Made by a program: the position numbers and the translations under genes. This document shows, piece after piece, positions 8,591-17,157 of a stretch of 64,000 nt of DNA. The stretch is taken from positions 27,557 through 91,556 of the forward strand of contig CALECT010000078.1 in assembly GCA_937949725.1 (NCBI GenBank). Reading direction: 5' to 3'. The stretch's first letter is position 1. Each line of letters starts with the position of its first letter. The notes beneath the pieces are model-generated. The model saw only the letters and a program-made list of their open reading frames with translations, ran no database searches and had not been told where the DNA came from. This stretch comes from an uncultured Pseudanabaenaceae cyanobacterium. Its GTDB lineage: Bacteria; Cyanobacteriota; Cyanobacteriia; PCC-9006; JAAUQQ01.

Positions 8591-9043
8591 TCAACCCCGA
8601 TTAATTCCGACAAAGACGCCTTCATGGGTGGCGCAAACTTCGCCTTCACAAGTGACCGTAGATTTGAGCGTTAGTCGGGCTTTACCATAGCGCTGATAGG
8701 CCCGTGAAAACTTGGCGAAGTCCGCTTCAGTGAAGTCGATGACTTGGGAACTGTAGTCGCTGATGATGGGCTTGAGAAATTGAGTGTTGCTGGCCTGGAT
8801 GACCAGCGTGGGCTTGGGCTCAAAGGTTTGGCAACGGTGCTTGAGGATGATCCAGCCTGCCAAAATGCCCAGGGTAGAGATGCTGCCACCGAAGGCAGAG
8901 TCGCGGTGGTTGATGTTTGGGGCAAGCTTTGCTGTGACGGTGATGGAGAGAGGAGAGACTTCGGCGACGGTGATGCCCATGGCGGAGGTGATGGGGATGC
9001 GATCGCTAATATATTCCTGAAGAAAAGCTTGGGTGGAATCCAT
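8591..9043 (-). CDS. Thioesterase (YiiD C-terminal/hotdog-fold) domain protein
   Basis: A 150-residue soluble protein matches the YiiD_C-type thioesterase domain. ITSAMGITVAEVSPLSITVTAKLAPNINHR is followed by DSAFGGSISTLGILAGWIIL, a hotdog-fold central helix containing the Gly-Gly-Ser of the family. The final strands (KARLTLKSTVTCEGEVCATHEGVFV) are typical. Members are presumed to hydrolyse acyl-CoA or acyl carrier thioesters, but the substrate is unknown. I start at the ATG at 9041-9043 (MDSTQAFLQEYISD); the open frame extends 21 codons further without homology and would run into the hemL terminator. It lies downstream of hemL in the same direction. Confidence 0.75.
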   Translation of the reverse strand: MDSTQAFLQEYISDRIPITSAMGITVAEVSPLSITVTAKLAPNINHRDSAFGGSISTLGILAGWIILKHRCQTFEPKPTLVIQASNTQFLKPIISDYSSQVIDFTEADFAKFSRAYQRYGKARLTLKSTVTCEGEVCATHEGVFVGINRG

Positions 9044-9092
9044 GGGGTGAGGTTTGGAGTTGTTGTGGGGCTTCAGCGGTCTAGAACAACAA

Positions 9093-9122
9093 AAGCCGGG
9101 GCACATTACTGCACCCCGGCTT
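9093..9122 (-). terminator. Rho-independent terminator of hemL
   Basis: A 9-bp perfect GC-rich stem (AAGCCGGGG with CCCCGGCTT) and 12-base loop is followed on the minus strand by TTGTTGTT. It sits 48 bases after the hemL stop codon and separates hemL from the thioesterase-like gene. Confidence 0.85.
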
Positions 9123-9169
9123 CAAACTGTCAGCTCAAAGCGATTCGCTTCTTACTTACGACTGGTGGC

Positions 9170-10468
9170 TTACAGCTCAGCCAAAACTTCGCGAGCCGCT
9201 GCGATGGTCTTGTCCACATCTTCCTCAGTGTGAGCCAAGGAAGTGAAGCCCGCCTCAAAGCCAGAAGGAGCCAGGTAAATGCCCCGCTCCAACATGCCGC
9301 GATGGTAGCGGCTGAACTTCTGCGAATCAGCCTTCTTGGCATCTTCGTAGTTGTGGACAGGCCCTTCGGTGAAGAACATGCCGAACATGCCGCTAACATG
9401 GCCACCGCAAACCGCATGGCCGGTTTCCTTCGCTGCCGCCAACAGGCCGTTAATCAAGCGCCCGGTGATTTTGTCCAATTGATCGTAGGTGCCAGGCTTG
9501 TTCAGCAGTTCCAGGGTCTTGATGCCTGCAGTCATGGCTAGGGGGTTGCCGGAGAGGGTGCCCGCTTGGTACATGGGACCAGCGGGGGCAACCATGCCCA
9601 TGATTTCAGCTTTGCCGCCATAGGCTCCCACAGGTAGACCACCACCGATGATCTTGCCCAGGGTGGTCAGGTCAGGCGTCACACCGTACTTGGCCTGCAC
9701 ACCGCCGTAGGAGATGCGGAAGCCAGTCATGACTTCGTCAAATACCAGCAGGGCACCATGCTCAGTGGTTAGTTCGCGCAGGCCTTCGAGGAAGCCCGCA
9801 TCGGGGGTGATAAAGCCCGCGTTACCAACGATCGCTTCCAAAATCACACCGGAGATCTCACCGGGGTTGTCTTCAAACAACTTCTTAACGGCTTCCAGGT
9901 CGTTGTAGGGAGCGGTCAGGGTGTTTGCAGTGGTGCTCTTGGGGACGCCAGGAGAGTCGGGGAGACCCAAGGTGGCCACGCCAGAACCAGCCTGGACCAA
10001 GAACATATCCGCATGGCCGTGGTAGCAGCCTTCGAATTTGATCACCTTGTCGCGGCCCGTGTAGGCACGCATCAGGCGCAGCACGGCCATGCAGGCTTCG
10101 GTGCCGGAGTTGACGAAGCGCACCATTTCAATGGAAGGCACCGCATCAATCACCATCTCAGCCAGAACATTCTCCAGCGCGCAGGGAGCACCAAAGCTGG
10201 TGCCCTTCTCGGCGGTCTTCTGGATGGCGGAGATCACATCGGGGTGAGCATGGCCACAAATAGCGGGACCCCAGGTGCCGACATAGTCGATGTACTGGTT
10301 GTCATCGACGTCCCAAGCATAGGCACCCTTTACGCGATCGAAGACCACGGGCTGGCCACCGACGGATTTGAAGGCGCGCACGGGGGAGCTCACGCCACCG
10401 GGCATGAGCTTTTGGGCCGCGTTAAAAATCTGATCCGATTGGCTTGTCTTAAAAGGGGTCGCTACCAA
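9170..10468 (-). CDS. hemL: Glutamate-1-semialdehyde 2,1-aminomutase
   Basis: HemL is the PLP enzyme that converts glutamate-1-semialdehyde to 5-aminolevulinate, the committed precursor of haem, chlorophyll and bilins. Hallmarks are [13 protein letters not shown] near the N-terminus, [10 protein letters not shown], the PLP phosphate region [18 protein letters not shown], and the Schiff-base lysine in [19 protein letters not shown] chose TTG at 10466-10468, giving [15 protein letters not shown] and 432 residues, because CTGGAG lies about nine bases upstream and family members begin here. An ATG at 10505-10507 would add 13 residues without homology and has no ribosome binding site. A strong terminator follows. 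Confidence 0.95.
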   Translation of the reverse strand: MVATPFKTSQSDQIFNAAQKLMPGGVSSPVRAFKSVGGQPVVFDRVKGAYAWDVDDNQYIDYVGTWGPAICGHAHPDVISAIQKTAEKGTSFGAPCALENVLAEMVIDAVPSIEMVRFVNSGTEACMAVLRLMRAYTGRDKVIKFEGCYHGHADMFLVQAGSGVATLGLPDSPGVPKSTTANTLTAPYNDLEAVKKLFEDNPGEISGVILEAIVGNAGFITPDAGFLEGLRELTTEHGALLVFDEVMTGFRISYGGVQAKYGVTPDLTTLGKIIGGGLPVGAYGGKAEIMGMVAPAGPMYQAGTLSGNPLAMTAGIKTLELLNKPGTYDQLDKITGRLINGLLAAAKETGHAVCGGHVSGMFGMFFTEGPVHNYEDAKKADSQKFSRYHRGMLERGIYLAPSGFEAGFTSLAHTEEDVDKTIAAAREVLAEL

Positions 10469-10678
10469 GGCTCGTTTCTCCAGGTGTTTGTTAAATGCCG
10501 GGGCCATTGCCAGGAATGGTCTGGATGGTGGGTCAACCCAGGTTGTCGCGATCGCGATTACCGAAGGCCATCTCCCGGTCGGTTTCGTTTAGGTCAGTTC
10601 TTTAATTATCCTAAATAGGGGAGCGCTTCGATCATGAACGCTTCGTAACGTAAACAAATTGCAACTGGTTTCGCCTCT

Positions 10679-11323
10679 ATGTCAGCTCCAGCCCCAGCTT
10701 TATCCGTACCTGTGGATCAAATTCGCTACAACGACCAGGGACTGGTGCCCGCGATCGCCCAGGACTACCTCGACGGCACGGTGCTGATGATGGCTTGGAT
10801 GAATAAAGAGTCCCTAGCCAAGACTCTAGAAACCGGCGAAGCCCACTACTGGAGCCGCTCTCGCCAAGAGCTTTGGCATAAGGGAGCCACCTCCGGCCAC
10901 TTCCAAAAAGTTGAAGCCATTCGCTATGACTGCGACAGCGATGCCCTGCTCCTGACCATCGACCAAGTGGGCGATATCGCTTGCCACACTGGCGAGCGGA
11001 GCTGCTTCCACCAGGTCGCCGAGGATGAGAAAGTTGCGCCACCGGGGGACATGCTCAGCCAGGTCTTTGCGGTTATTAAAGATCGTCGCGACAACCCTAA
11101 CCCTGAGTCCTACACTTGCAAACTATTTAAGGGAGGCGACAACACCATTCTCAAGAAGATTGGTGAGGAGTCTGCGGAAGTGGTGATGGCCTGTAAAGAC
11201 GATGCTGCCGATGAGATTGCCGGGGAAGTGGCGGATTTGATGTTTCATGCCATGGTGGCGATCGCCCACCACAACGTTGATCTGCGAGACGTCTACGCCA
11301 AGCTGGCTTCCCGCCGCCGCTAA
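10679..11323 (+). CDS. hisIE: Bifunctional phosphoribosyl-AMP cyclohydrolase / phosphoribosyl-ATP pyrophosphatase
   Basis: The enzyme catalyses steps two and three of histidine synthesis in the cytoplasm. The HisI half (about residues 10-110) has [30 protein letters not shown], and metal-binding cysteines in RYDCDSDA and [12 protein letters not shown]. The HisE half (about 120-214) has [25 protein letters not shown] and [11 protein letters not shown], which carry the acidic Mg-binding helices. Length (214 residues) is normal for a HisIE fusion. The ATG at 10679 is the first good start. The gene stands apart from other his genes, as is usual in cyanobacteria, and is divergent from hemL. Confidence 0.96.
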   Translation: MSAPAPALSVPVDQIRYNDQGLVPAIAQDYLDGTVLMMAWMNKESLAKTLETGEAHYWSRSRQELWHKGATSGHFQKVEAIRYDCDSDALLLTIDQVGDIACHTGERSCFHQVAEDEKVAPPGDMLSQVFAVIKDRRDNPNPESYTCKLFKGGDNTILKKIGEESAEVVMACKDDAADEIAGEVADLMFHAMVAIAHHNVDLRDVYAKLASRRR

Positions 11324-11354
11324 TAACTCGCCGCGAGCAATGAGCCAAAAGCAA

Positions 11355-11387
11355 AGACACCAGGTGTTTTAGAAACACCCGGTGTCT
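11355..11387 (+). terminator. Hairpin downstream of hisIE
   Basis: A 15-bp stem with one mismatch and a three-base TAG loop (AGACACCAGGTGTTT pairing with AAACACCCGGTGTCT) lies 31 bases after the hisIE stop. The following T-run is weak, so termination may rely on stem strength or on the second hairpin at 11439. Confidence 0.6.
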
Positions 11388-11438
11388 TGAGCTAAAGCCT
11401 ATGCGCCAGGATTAAGGCGAACGCTGCATTGAGATCAA

Positions 11439-11480
11439 CAAAAGCCCCGAATGAATGCAATGCATCATCCGGGGCTTTTG
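11439..11480. terminator. Bidirectional terminator between hisIE and a convergent lipoprotein gene
   Basis: CAAAAGCCCCG and CGGGGCTTTTG form an 11-bp perfect outer stem around a 20-base loop. The A-rich left side and T-rich right side allow termination from both directions. It lies 38 bases beyond the stop of the minus-strand lipoprotein gene. Confidence 0.8.
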
Positions 11481-11518
11481 AGTTAGAGGCCGCTCATTAG
11501 CGACGACTAAGCGAATGC

Positions 11519-12109
11519 TTAGTTACCAACCAAGCCGCCAACCAAATCCTTCAGACCACCCAAGGAGGACAGAACGGATTCAGAATCGGGAGCGTCGGAA
11601 GCCAAGCCGGTGCTAACTTCAGCAATTTTCTCTTCGATACCAGCGGTATCGCCAGGAATCACGCCTTTGACGTTGCCCCAAGCTTCTTCAACGCCGGAGA
11701 AAGACTCCTTAGCAGCAGCGAAGTCGCCGGACTTCACAGAATCAACGGTGGAGGTGATGGAACCGGTCATACCGGTCACGCCATCCTTAAGGGCTACCAA
11801 ACCACCACCAGCAGCGCCAGCAGCGTCGCCAGCAGCACCAGCGGCATCGCCAGCAGCGCCGGTCACGGCATCAACAGCACCACCAGCCACATCGCCAGCA
11901 GCACCAGCTACGTTACCAGCGGCATCAACAGCACCACCAGCTACGTCACCAGCGGCATCAACAGCACCACCAGCCACGTCGCCAGCTACGTCAGCCGCGC
12001 CTTCAACAGCACCTTGAGCACCGTCAGCGACATCTTTAGCAGCGTTGCAGCTAGCGAGGCCCAAAGTTGCAGCGAGGCCCAAAGCGAAAACAGAAGTAAA
12101 GCGTTTCAT
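11519..12109 (-). CDS. Ala/Gly/Asp-rich repeat lipoprotein
   Basis: A 196-residue exported lipoprotein starts with MKRFTSVFALGLAATLGLASC, giving a lipobox at LASC. Residues about 30-105 consist of an imperfect repeat on the theme DVAGGAVDAAG and GDAAGAAG. These are low-complexity, small-residue segments likely to form surface-exposed helices. The last 90 residues are non-repetitive and amphipathic (VDSVKSGDFAAAKESF, VEEAWGNVKGVIPGDTAGIEEKI). GAGGAGTG seven bases before the ATG at 12107-12109 fixes the start; an upstream in-frame start would add five residues. No enzymatic motif is visible; the family and role are unknown to me. The repeated DNA makes the gene prone to length change. Confidence 0.75.
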   Translation of the reverse strand: MKRFTSVFALGLAATLGLASCNAAKDVADGAQGAVEGAADVAGDVAGGAVDAAGDVAGGAVDAAGNVAGAAGDVAGGAVDAVTGAAGDAAGAAGDAAGAAGGGLVALKDGVTGMTGSITSTVDSVKSGDFAAAKESFSGVEEAWGNVKGVIPGDTAGIEEKIAEVSTGLASDAPDSESVLSSLGGLKDLVGGLVGN

Positions 12110-12495
12110 AATCACACTCCTCATGGATTATTGATTTCACTAACCAAAGCCAATGAGAGTTTCAAAGACGGGTCAGCGTAATAGCGAAAGCGTTATGAAA
12201 TTGCGGAAACCGCAGTTAAGTCGCCGGAGTAACAACTCACGACTCCTTAATCAAACTTCATGCTGCAACAACATACGGCAATGTTCAGAATCTTTTAACC
12301 GTATGCAGGCCAAAATCCACCGTGAAATTTCATGGAGTGTAATGAAAGACACAGTGAAACACCCTGCCCTTGGGCTATACAGATTTCTCTGGTTCGGTAA
12401 ATACCGGGTTTAAAGAGAACATTCGTATTTCCTGATGCCGTTTATAGGTCGGGCTTATATGATTTCCTGAATCAGCAGCCCCATCGAGGATGGGA
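12110..12495. other. Intergenic region upstream of the repeat lipoprotein
   Basis: These 386 bases contain the minus-strand promoter region of the lipoprotein gene and the 3' flank of xth. An open frame at 12153-12413 lacks a ribosome binding site and recognisable content. I see no RNA gene or repeat. Confidence 0.4.
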
Positions 12496-13299
12496 CTAGC
12501 GATCCAGCTCTAAGATGACCGGTGTGTGATCGCTAGGCTTCTCTCTGCCGCGAGGGGTCTTGTCGATGGTGCAGGCGATCGCCGCATCATGGAGCGCAGG
12601 AGAGACGTAATGGTGGTCAATCCGCCAGCCGCGATCGCGTCGAAAAGCCGCCGTGCGGTAATCCCACCAGCTGTAATGACCTTTCTCAGGGGTGAACTTG
12701 CGAAACGCATCAATAAAGCCCTGGTCAAAGATGTGGGTTTTCAGGGCTTCTCGTTCCACCGGAGACGACATCACATGCTTTGCAATGCTCTTGTCGCCGT
12801 CTTCCTTATAGATGTCCTTATCTTCGAAGGCGATGTTGAAGTCACCGCAAACGCTGACTTCGGGCTCGTCTTCCAACAGGGTTTTGAGATAGGTGCCTAG
12901 TAGATTGAGCCAGTTGAGCTTGTATTCATACTTCTCGCTACCAATGGAGGAACCATTGGGGACGTAGAGATTGACGATGCGGACGCCCTTAATCACGCCG
13001 CTGATTACCCGCTTTTGGGTATCTAAATCGCCCACCTTGTCTGCCTCGACGATCGCCCCAAAGCCCACATCCACTCGCTCCATGGGCTCCTTCGTCAGGA
13101 TGGCCACGCCGTTGTAAGACTTTTGTCCAGAGACATAGCAGTGGTAGCCCAGAGCCTCGATTGCCTCCCGAGGAAACAGCTCTTCAACCACCTTGGTTTC
13201 TTGTAAGCAGAGCGCATCCACTGGATTCTCTTGAAGCCAGTCAGTGACATGCTCCAAGCGACTGCGGACAGAGTTGACGTTCCAGGTGGCGATCTTCAT
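12496..13299 (-). CDS. xth: Exodeoxyribonuclease III (AP endonuclease)
   Basis: The enzyme cleaves DNA at abasic sites and removes 3'-blocking groups in base excision repair. Motifs of the ExoIII/APE family occur in order: MKIATWNVNSVRSR with the metal-binding Asn, LCLQETKV with the catalytic Glu, the tyrosine region LYVPNGS, SVCGDFNIA with the catalytic Asp-Asn, WWDYR, WRIDHHYVS and the final KPSDHTPV carrying the Asp-His pair. Length (267 residues) is normal. I use the ATG at 13297-13299; an upstream ATG-less extension of eight residues has no homology. It is a single gene on the minus strand. Confidence 0.95.
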   Translation of the reverse strand: MKIATWNVNSVRSRLEHVTDWLQENPVDALCLQETKVVEELFPREAIEALGYHCYVSGQKSYNGVAILTKEPMERVDVGFGAIVEADKVGDLDTQKRVISGVIKGVRIVNLYVPNGSSIGSEKYEYKLNWLNLLGTYLKTLLEDEPEVSVCGDFNIAFEDKDIYKEDGDKSIAKHVMSSPVEREALKTHIFDQGFIDAFRKFTPEKGHYSWWDYRTAAFRRDRGWRIDHHYVSPALHDAAIACTIDKTPRGREKPSDHTPVILELDR

Positions 13300-13420
13300 G
13301 CGGGCATTCGTTCCAATGGGCAATCTTTACGTTACTGAGCAATGGGCGAGGAAGGCAATCGGGCTCGATGGATAGAGTGCATCTTGCAGCCACATTTTGA
13401 TTTGGCAAGGCTTGTATGGC

Positions 13421-14293
13421 CTATGTTTGAGTCTCTCCTTGAGAGATGAGATAAGCACACCAGTCGCTCCAGCTTCCGGCGTAGAGCTGTGGGCTGTCGA
13501 TGCCTGCGATCGCCATGGAGAGTAAATTCACACAGGCTGTCACCCCAGAGCCGCAATAGACAATCGGTGGCTGGGGCGAGTTTGCCAATGCTGCCCAACG
13601 AGCAGCCTGCTCCTCGGCTGGTTTTGCGAAACCCTGCTCGTTCGTCACGCCTTGCCAAAAATAATTCACTGCGCCGGGAATGCTGCCTGGGATGGGATCA
13701 ATGGGTTCTACTTCACCGCGATAGCGTTGGGGCGATCGCGAGTCAATCAACATTGTCTGGGCAGAACGCTCCTGCACTGCAACACGACTGGCCAACATGG
13801 TTGGGCGAGGCTGAGGGACAAAGTTGCCGGGTTGAGGCCCAGGAACCTCGGTGCTAACGGCATATCCCGCCTGACACCAGGCTTTCCAGCCGCCATCTAA
13901 TACTGCAACGCGATCGTGGCCCATGTAGCGCATCAGCCACCAAAGCCTGGCTGCAAATGCAAAGCGAGAATCGTCATAGGCGACAACCAGGGTCTGGGCT
14001 GTAATACCTAATTGGCTCAGCACTTGAGCAAAGACTGCTGCTTCGGGCAAGGGATGGCGACCGCCTTCAACAGGCGGAGGTTGAACCAAAGGAGCCGATA
14101 AATCTTGGTCTAGGCTGAGGTAATAGGCCCCAGGAATATGCCCTTGGCTGTATTGGGCTTGCCCCAGACCGGATTCAGCTAGGGTAAAACGACAGTCAAT
14201 CACTACAAGATTGGCAGGGGGAGCGAGGGAGGCAGATAGCTGAGCCTGGAGCCAGTCAGAAGAAACGAGGGGGCCAGCGGGTAAGTCGAACAT
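13421..14293 (-). CDS. Sulfurtransferase (tandem rhodanese, thiosulfate or 3-mercaptopyruvate type)
   Basis: The 290-residue soluble enzyme has two rhodanese domains. The N-terminal inactive domain (about 10-145) contains VVIDCRF, GHIPGAYYLSLDQDLS and AVLDGGWKAW. The C-terminal domain (about 160-285) has MLIDSRSPQRYRGEVEPIDPIPGSIPGAVN and the catalytic loop YCGSGVTAC with the persulfide-forming Cys. A CGSGVTA loop is the 3-mercaptopyruvate sulfurtransferase type, whereas thiosulfate-specific enzymes usually carry a basic loop. Such enzymes transfer sulfur to cyanide or other acceptors. It follows xth upstream on the same strand, about 120 bases apart. Confidence 0.9.
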   Translation of the reverse strand: MFDLPAGPLVSSDWLQAQLSASLAPPANLVVIDCRFTLAESGLGQAQYSQGHIPGAYYLSLDQDLSAPLVQPPPVEGGRHPLPEAAVFAQVLSQLGITAQTLVVAYDDSRFAFAARLWWLMRYMGHDRVAVLDGGWKAWCQAGYAVSTEVPGPQPGNFVPQPRPTMLASRVAVQERSAQTMLIDSRSPQRYRGEVEPIDPIPGSIPGAVNYFWQGVTNEQGFAKPAEEQAARWAALANSPQPPIVYCGSGVTACVNLLSMAIAGIDSPQLYAGSWSDWCAYLISQGETQT

Positions 14294-14567
14294 CGTGTTC
14301 TGAAGGAGGACTGGACTTAATTCTCGGATAGATCGACCCGTTCAAGACTGGCTAAGTGCCAGAGCTTGTCCCAATCTTCGACAAAATCGAAAACAGGGCA
14401 TCACGATTGAGATGAGAAACTGTAAAATGATGTTTCGCCAGCGGTTAACGTTTCTTTGACTCCAATCTTGTCAAAGCAAAATTCCAGCCTTGTCTGGAAC
14501 AGAAGTAACCGCCACCGCAGGCCTTTCAAAACAGACCTTTATTTAAAGCTTCAACAGGAGAAACCCT

Positions 14568-14678
14568 ATGGGTGGCGAGATTCTTAGAATCATGATTTTG
14601 TTCACGGTCGTTATTCCCCTCGGTCTTTTCTTGGGTGCAGCAATGCTGAAAATCCAAGGTGCCGACAAGGATGTCTAG
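14568..14678 (+). CDS. petM: Cytochrome b6-f complex subunit 7 (PetM)
   Basis: This 36-residue single-helix thylakoid protein is a small subunit of the b6f complex, which passes electrons from plastoquinol to plastocyanin. It begins MGGEILR, has one hydrophobic helix with Gly-rich packing (VVIPLGLFLGAAML), and ends KIQGADKDV. The C-terminal KIQGA signature matches filamentous cyanobacterial PetM. AGGAG lies eight bases before the ATG. The gene is followed by a strong hairpin terminator, so it appears to be transcribed alone and not with ycf39 downstream. Confidence 0.88.
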   Translation: MGGEILRIMILFTVVIPLGLFLGAAMLKIQGADKDV

Positions 14679-14789
14679 GCTGCTGCGCTAGGAAAAGTAG
14701 CTTGAGAGCGTCGCTGTGCCAAAGTTACGCTCTCAGATTCAATATTTTTAGCGAAATTAGCCTGAAAAGCCCTCAGACTGGCCTGTTTA

Positions 14790-14832
14790 TGCGCTGTTGT
14801 GTTTCACCTTTCTGAGGTTTCACAGCAGCGCA
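14790..14832 (+). terminator. Terminator downstream of petM
   Basis: TGCGCTGTTGTG pairs with CACAGCAGCGCA over 12 bp with one G-T wobble. A nested ACCT/AGGT pair extends the hairpin inward. It lies 111 bases after the petM stop and 61 before ycf39. Confidence 0.7.
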
Positions 14833-14893
14833 TTCTTCGTAGTCTGATAAAATTAATTACAAAAGTTTACGAATTCTCTCTATTCCCTTCCTC

Positions 14894-15850
14894 ATGACCA
14901 TTCTTGTCGTTGGTGCCACCGGTACATTAGGCAGACAAATCGTCCGTCGCGCGCTCGATGAGGGATACCAGGTTCGTTGCTTAGTACGGGTTCCCACCAA
15001 GGCGAACTTCCTGCGGGAATGGGGGGCGGATTTGACCAAGGGAAGTTTGCTTAACCCAGCTTCTCTGGATTACGCCCTAGAAGATGTCGATATGGTCATT
15101 GACGCTTCCACAGCACGGCCTAGCTCTCCCATTCGTCCAACGGACTGGGATGGAAAAGTTTCCTTGATTCAAGCGGCTGTGAAAGCCAAGGTTAAGCGGT
15201 TTGTCTTCTGCTCCATCGTGGATGCAGATAAGCATCCCGATGTGCCGCTCATGGAGATGAAGAACTGCACCGAGAAATTCCTGGCTGAGTCCGGACTTAA
15301 CTACACCGTTTTGCGTTTGAGCGGTTTCTTCCAGGGCTTAATCAGTCAGTACGCTATTCCAGTTATTGAAGGCCAAACGGTGTGGGTAACGGGTGAAGCT
15401 TGTCCCATTGCCTATATGAACACCCAGGACATTGCAAAGTTTGCAGTTAAGGCGCTGTCTACTCCTGCCACCGAAAATGGCTCATTCCCTGTGGTCGGTC
15501 CTCGGGCTTGGGGGTCTTACGAAATTGTTCGTCTGTGTGAACGCATCACTGGGAAGGACGCCAAGATTGCCCGGATGCAAACTGAAACGGTGCGCTTAAT
15601 TCGTAAGGTAGTGGGCTTCTTCAAGTGGGGCAGAAACTTGTCTGAGCGCCTTGCTTTCACTGAGGTTGTGACTTCAGGGGATGCTTTGGATGCAGATATG
15701 GAGCCGGTTTACGAAGCCTTTGGTCTAGATCCTGAGGAGATGACGACCTTAGAGGATTATATGAGTGAGTATTTCTCTAAGATCATGAAGAAGCTGAACG
15801 AACTCAATTACGACAGCAAGAAAGACAAGAAGAAGAAGCTGCCGTTCTAA
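14894..15850 (+). CDS. ycf39: Ycf39/Hcf244-type photosystem II assembly factor (atypical SDR)
   Basis: This 318-residue atypical short-chain dehydrogenase has an N-terminal NAD(P)-binding Rossmann motif ILVVGATGTLGRQIVRRAL. YQVRCLVR and WGADLTKGSL are typical of the NmrA-like Ycf39 family. The segment LMEMKNCTEKFLAESGLNYTVLRLSGFFQGLISQYAIPV is strongly Ycf39-like. The C-terminus is very basic (KDKKKKLPF). Known Ycf39 associates with chlorophyll synthase and high-light-inducible proteins and helps deliver chlorophyll to newly made D1 protein at the thylakoid. It probably does not act as a classical reductase. It follows petM in the same direction but is separated by a terminator. Confidence 0.95.
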   Translation: MTILVVGATGTLGRQIVRRALDEGYQVRCLVRVPTKANFLREWGADLTKGSLLNPASLDYALEDVDMVIDASTARPSSPIRPTDWDGKVSLIQAAVKAKVKRFVFCSIVDADKHPDVPLMEMKNCTEKFLAESGLNYTVLRLSGFFQGLISQYAIPVIEGQTVWVTGEACPIAYMNTQDIAKFAVKALSTPATENGSFPVVGPRAWGSYEIVRLCERITGKDAKIARMQTETVRLIRKVVGFFKWGRNLSERLAFTEVVTSGDALDADMEPVYEAFGLDPEEMTTLEDYMSEYFSKIMKKLNELNYDSKKDKKKKLPF

Positions 15851-16206
15851 AGGTATCTCAGGAAGCTTAGGGAATAGATTTCATCAGGCGGTTGAGCTTA
15901 GGCTCGCCGTCTTTTTTGCTTCTGGAGGCAGATTCAACTGGCTGGTCTGGTTGGCGTCGTTCTGCAATATGTATGAATTCACAGTTCGATCAGGTCAAAC
16001 GGTTGTAATGACCTGGTTTTGGCAGGGATTGGAGATCCTCCCTGCGATACAATCAGTCTGAAAATATCTGGCGAGCGATAGATAGGAGATTGTCTTGGGC
16101 TGTAATTAGCCCATGCATGCCTAAGGTTCCTTGTCTGCGGAATCTATAACCGTTATGGCGATTGCTTCCGCGATGAAATTGTTGCCATTGGAAAGAGAGA
16201 ATTTGC
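15851..16206. other. Intergenic region between ycf39 and nadK
   Basis: These 356 bases contain a T-rich CTTTTTTGC stretch near 15911 that may help end ycf39 transcription. ATGCCTAAGGTTCC at about 16115 almost repeats the nadK start GTGCCTAAGGTTGG at 16207, suggesting a local duplication of the translation-start region. No other gene is visible. Confidence 0.45.
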
Positions 16207-17148
16207 GTGCCTAAGGTTGGCATTATCTACAACGACAGCAAGCCCATCGCCTGTCGCACAACCCAGGAACTACGGCAGCTTTTTGAGGCTGCGGGCTGGG
16301 AGGTGCTGGCCATTGATGGCCAGGCTGGGATTCTAGGCCATGGCAAGTTGAGTGGCTGTGCAATCCCTCCAGCGCCTGGCGAAAGGCCTTACTTGCCGAT
16401 TTTGGACTTGGTGCCTCCTGGCTTTGATGAGTCAATGAAGTTTGTCATCGTCCTGGGGGGAGACGGCACGGTGCTGTCGGCCTGTCGCCTGGTGGCTCCC
16501 GTTGGGATTCCGATTTTGGCGGTCAATACGGGCCATATGGGATTTATTACTGAGACTTATCTCAGCGGTTTGACGGGGGCAATGGATACCCTGTTAGCAG
16601 AAGAATTTGACATCGAGGAACGAACGACTCTCACAGTGAGTCTGTTGCAAGGAGACCACCTCTGTTGGGAGGCCCTTTGCCTCAATGAAATGGTGCTCCA
16701 CCGGGAGCCCTTGACCAGCATGTGCCACTTTGAGGTCAAGATTGGTCGTCATGCGCCAGTAGACATGGCTGCCGATGGCATTATTGTGGCGACACCGACG
16801 GGCTCAACAGCCTATGCCTTGAGCACTGGTGGACCGGTGATTACGCCTGATGTGCCCGCACTTCAGCTGGTACCGATTTGCCCCCATTCTCTCGCGTCGC
16901 GGGCGCTGGTGTTTTCGGACAAGGAGCAGGTGGTGGTGACGCCAGCCACGCCAAATCCAATGGTGATGGTGGTGGATGGCAATGCAGGCTGTGCCGTTTT
17001 ACCGGATAATCGCGTTCAGATTGAACGATCGCCCTATAGCGCCCGGTTCATTCGCCTACAACCGCCAGAATTCTTCCGTTTGCTCCGGGAGAAGCTCGGT
17101 TGGGGCTTGCCTCACATCGCAAAGCCAACTTCTGTTGAGCTGCCTTAG
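16207..17148 (+). CDS. nadK: NAD kinase
   Basis: The cytoplasmic enzyme phosphorylates NAD to NADP using ATP or polyphosphate. The GGDGT motif is in [28 protein letters not shown] and the second glycine-rich loop [17 protein letters not shown] with the conserved Asp in DGIIV are all present. Length (313 residues) and the N-terminal insertion [30 protein letters not shown] are typical of cyanobacterial group enzymes. The start is a GTG (GTGCCTAAGG) preceded by GAAAGAGAG. The next gene begins nine bases after its stop, so nadK, the response regulator and the DUF192 gene probably form an operon. Confidence 0.96.
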   Translation: MPKVGIIYNDSKPIACRTTQELRQLFEAAGWEVLAIDGQAGILGHGKLSGCAIPPAPGERPYLPILDLVPPGFDESMKFVIVLGGDGTVLSACRLVAPVGIPILAVNTGHMGFITETYLSGLTGAMDTLLAEEFDIEERTTLTVSLLQGDHLCWEALCLNEMVLHREPLTSMCHFEVKIGRHAPVDMAADGIIVATPTGSTAYALSTGGPVITPDVPALQLVPICPHSLASRALVFSDKEQVVVTPATPNPMVMVVDGNAGCAVLPDNRVQIERSPYSARFIRLQPPEFFRLLREKLGWGLPHIAKPTSVELP

Positions 17149-17157
17149 GAGTAGACT

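Noticed and set aside
12153..12413. Plus-strand open frame near the repeat lipoprotein
   Set aside because: No ribosome binding site, no homology-like content and lies in the lipoprotein promoter region.
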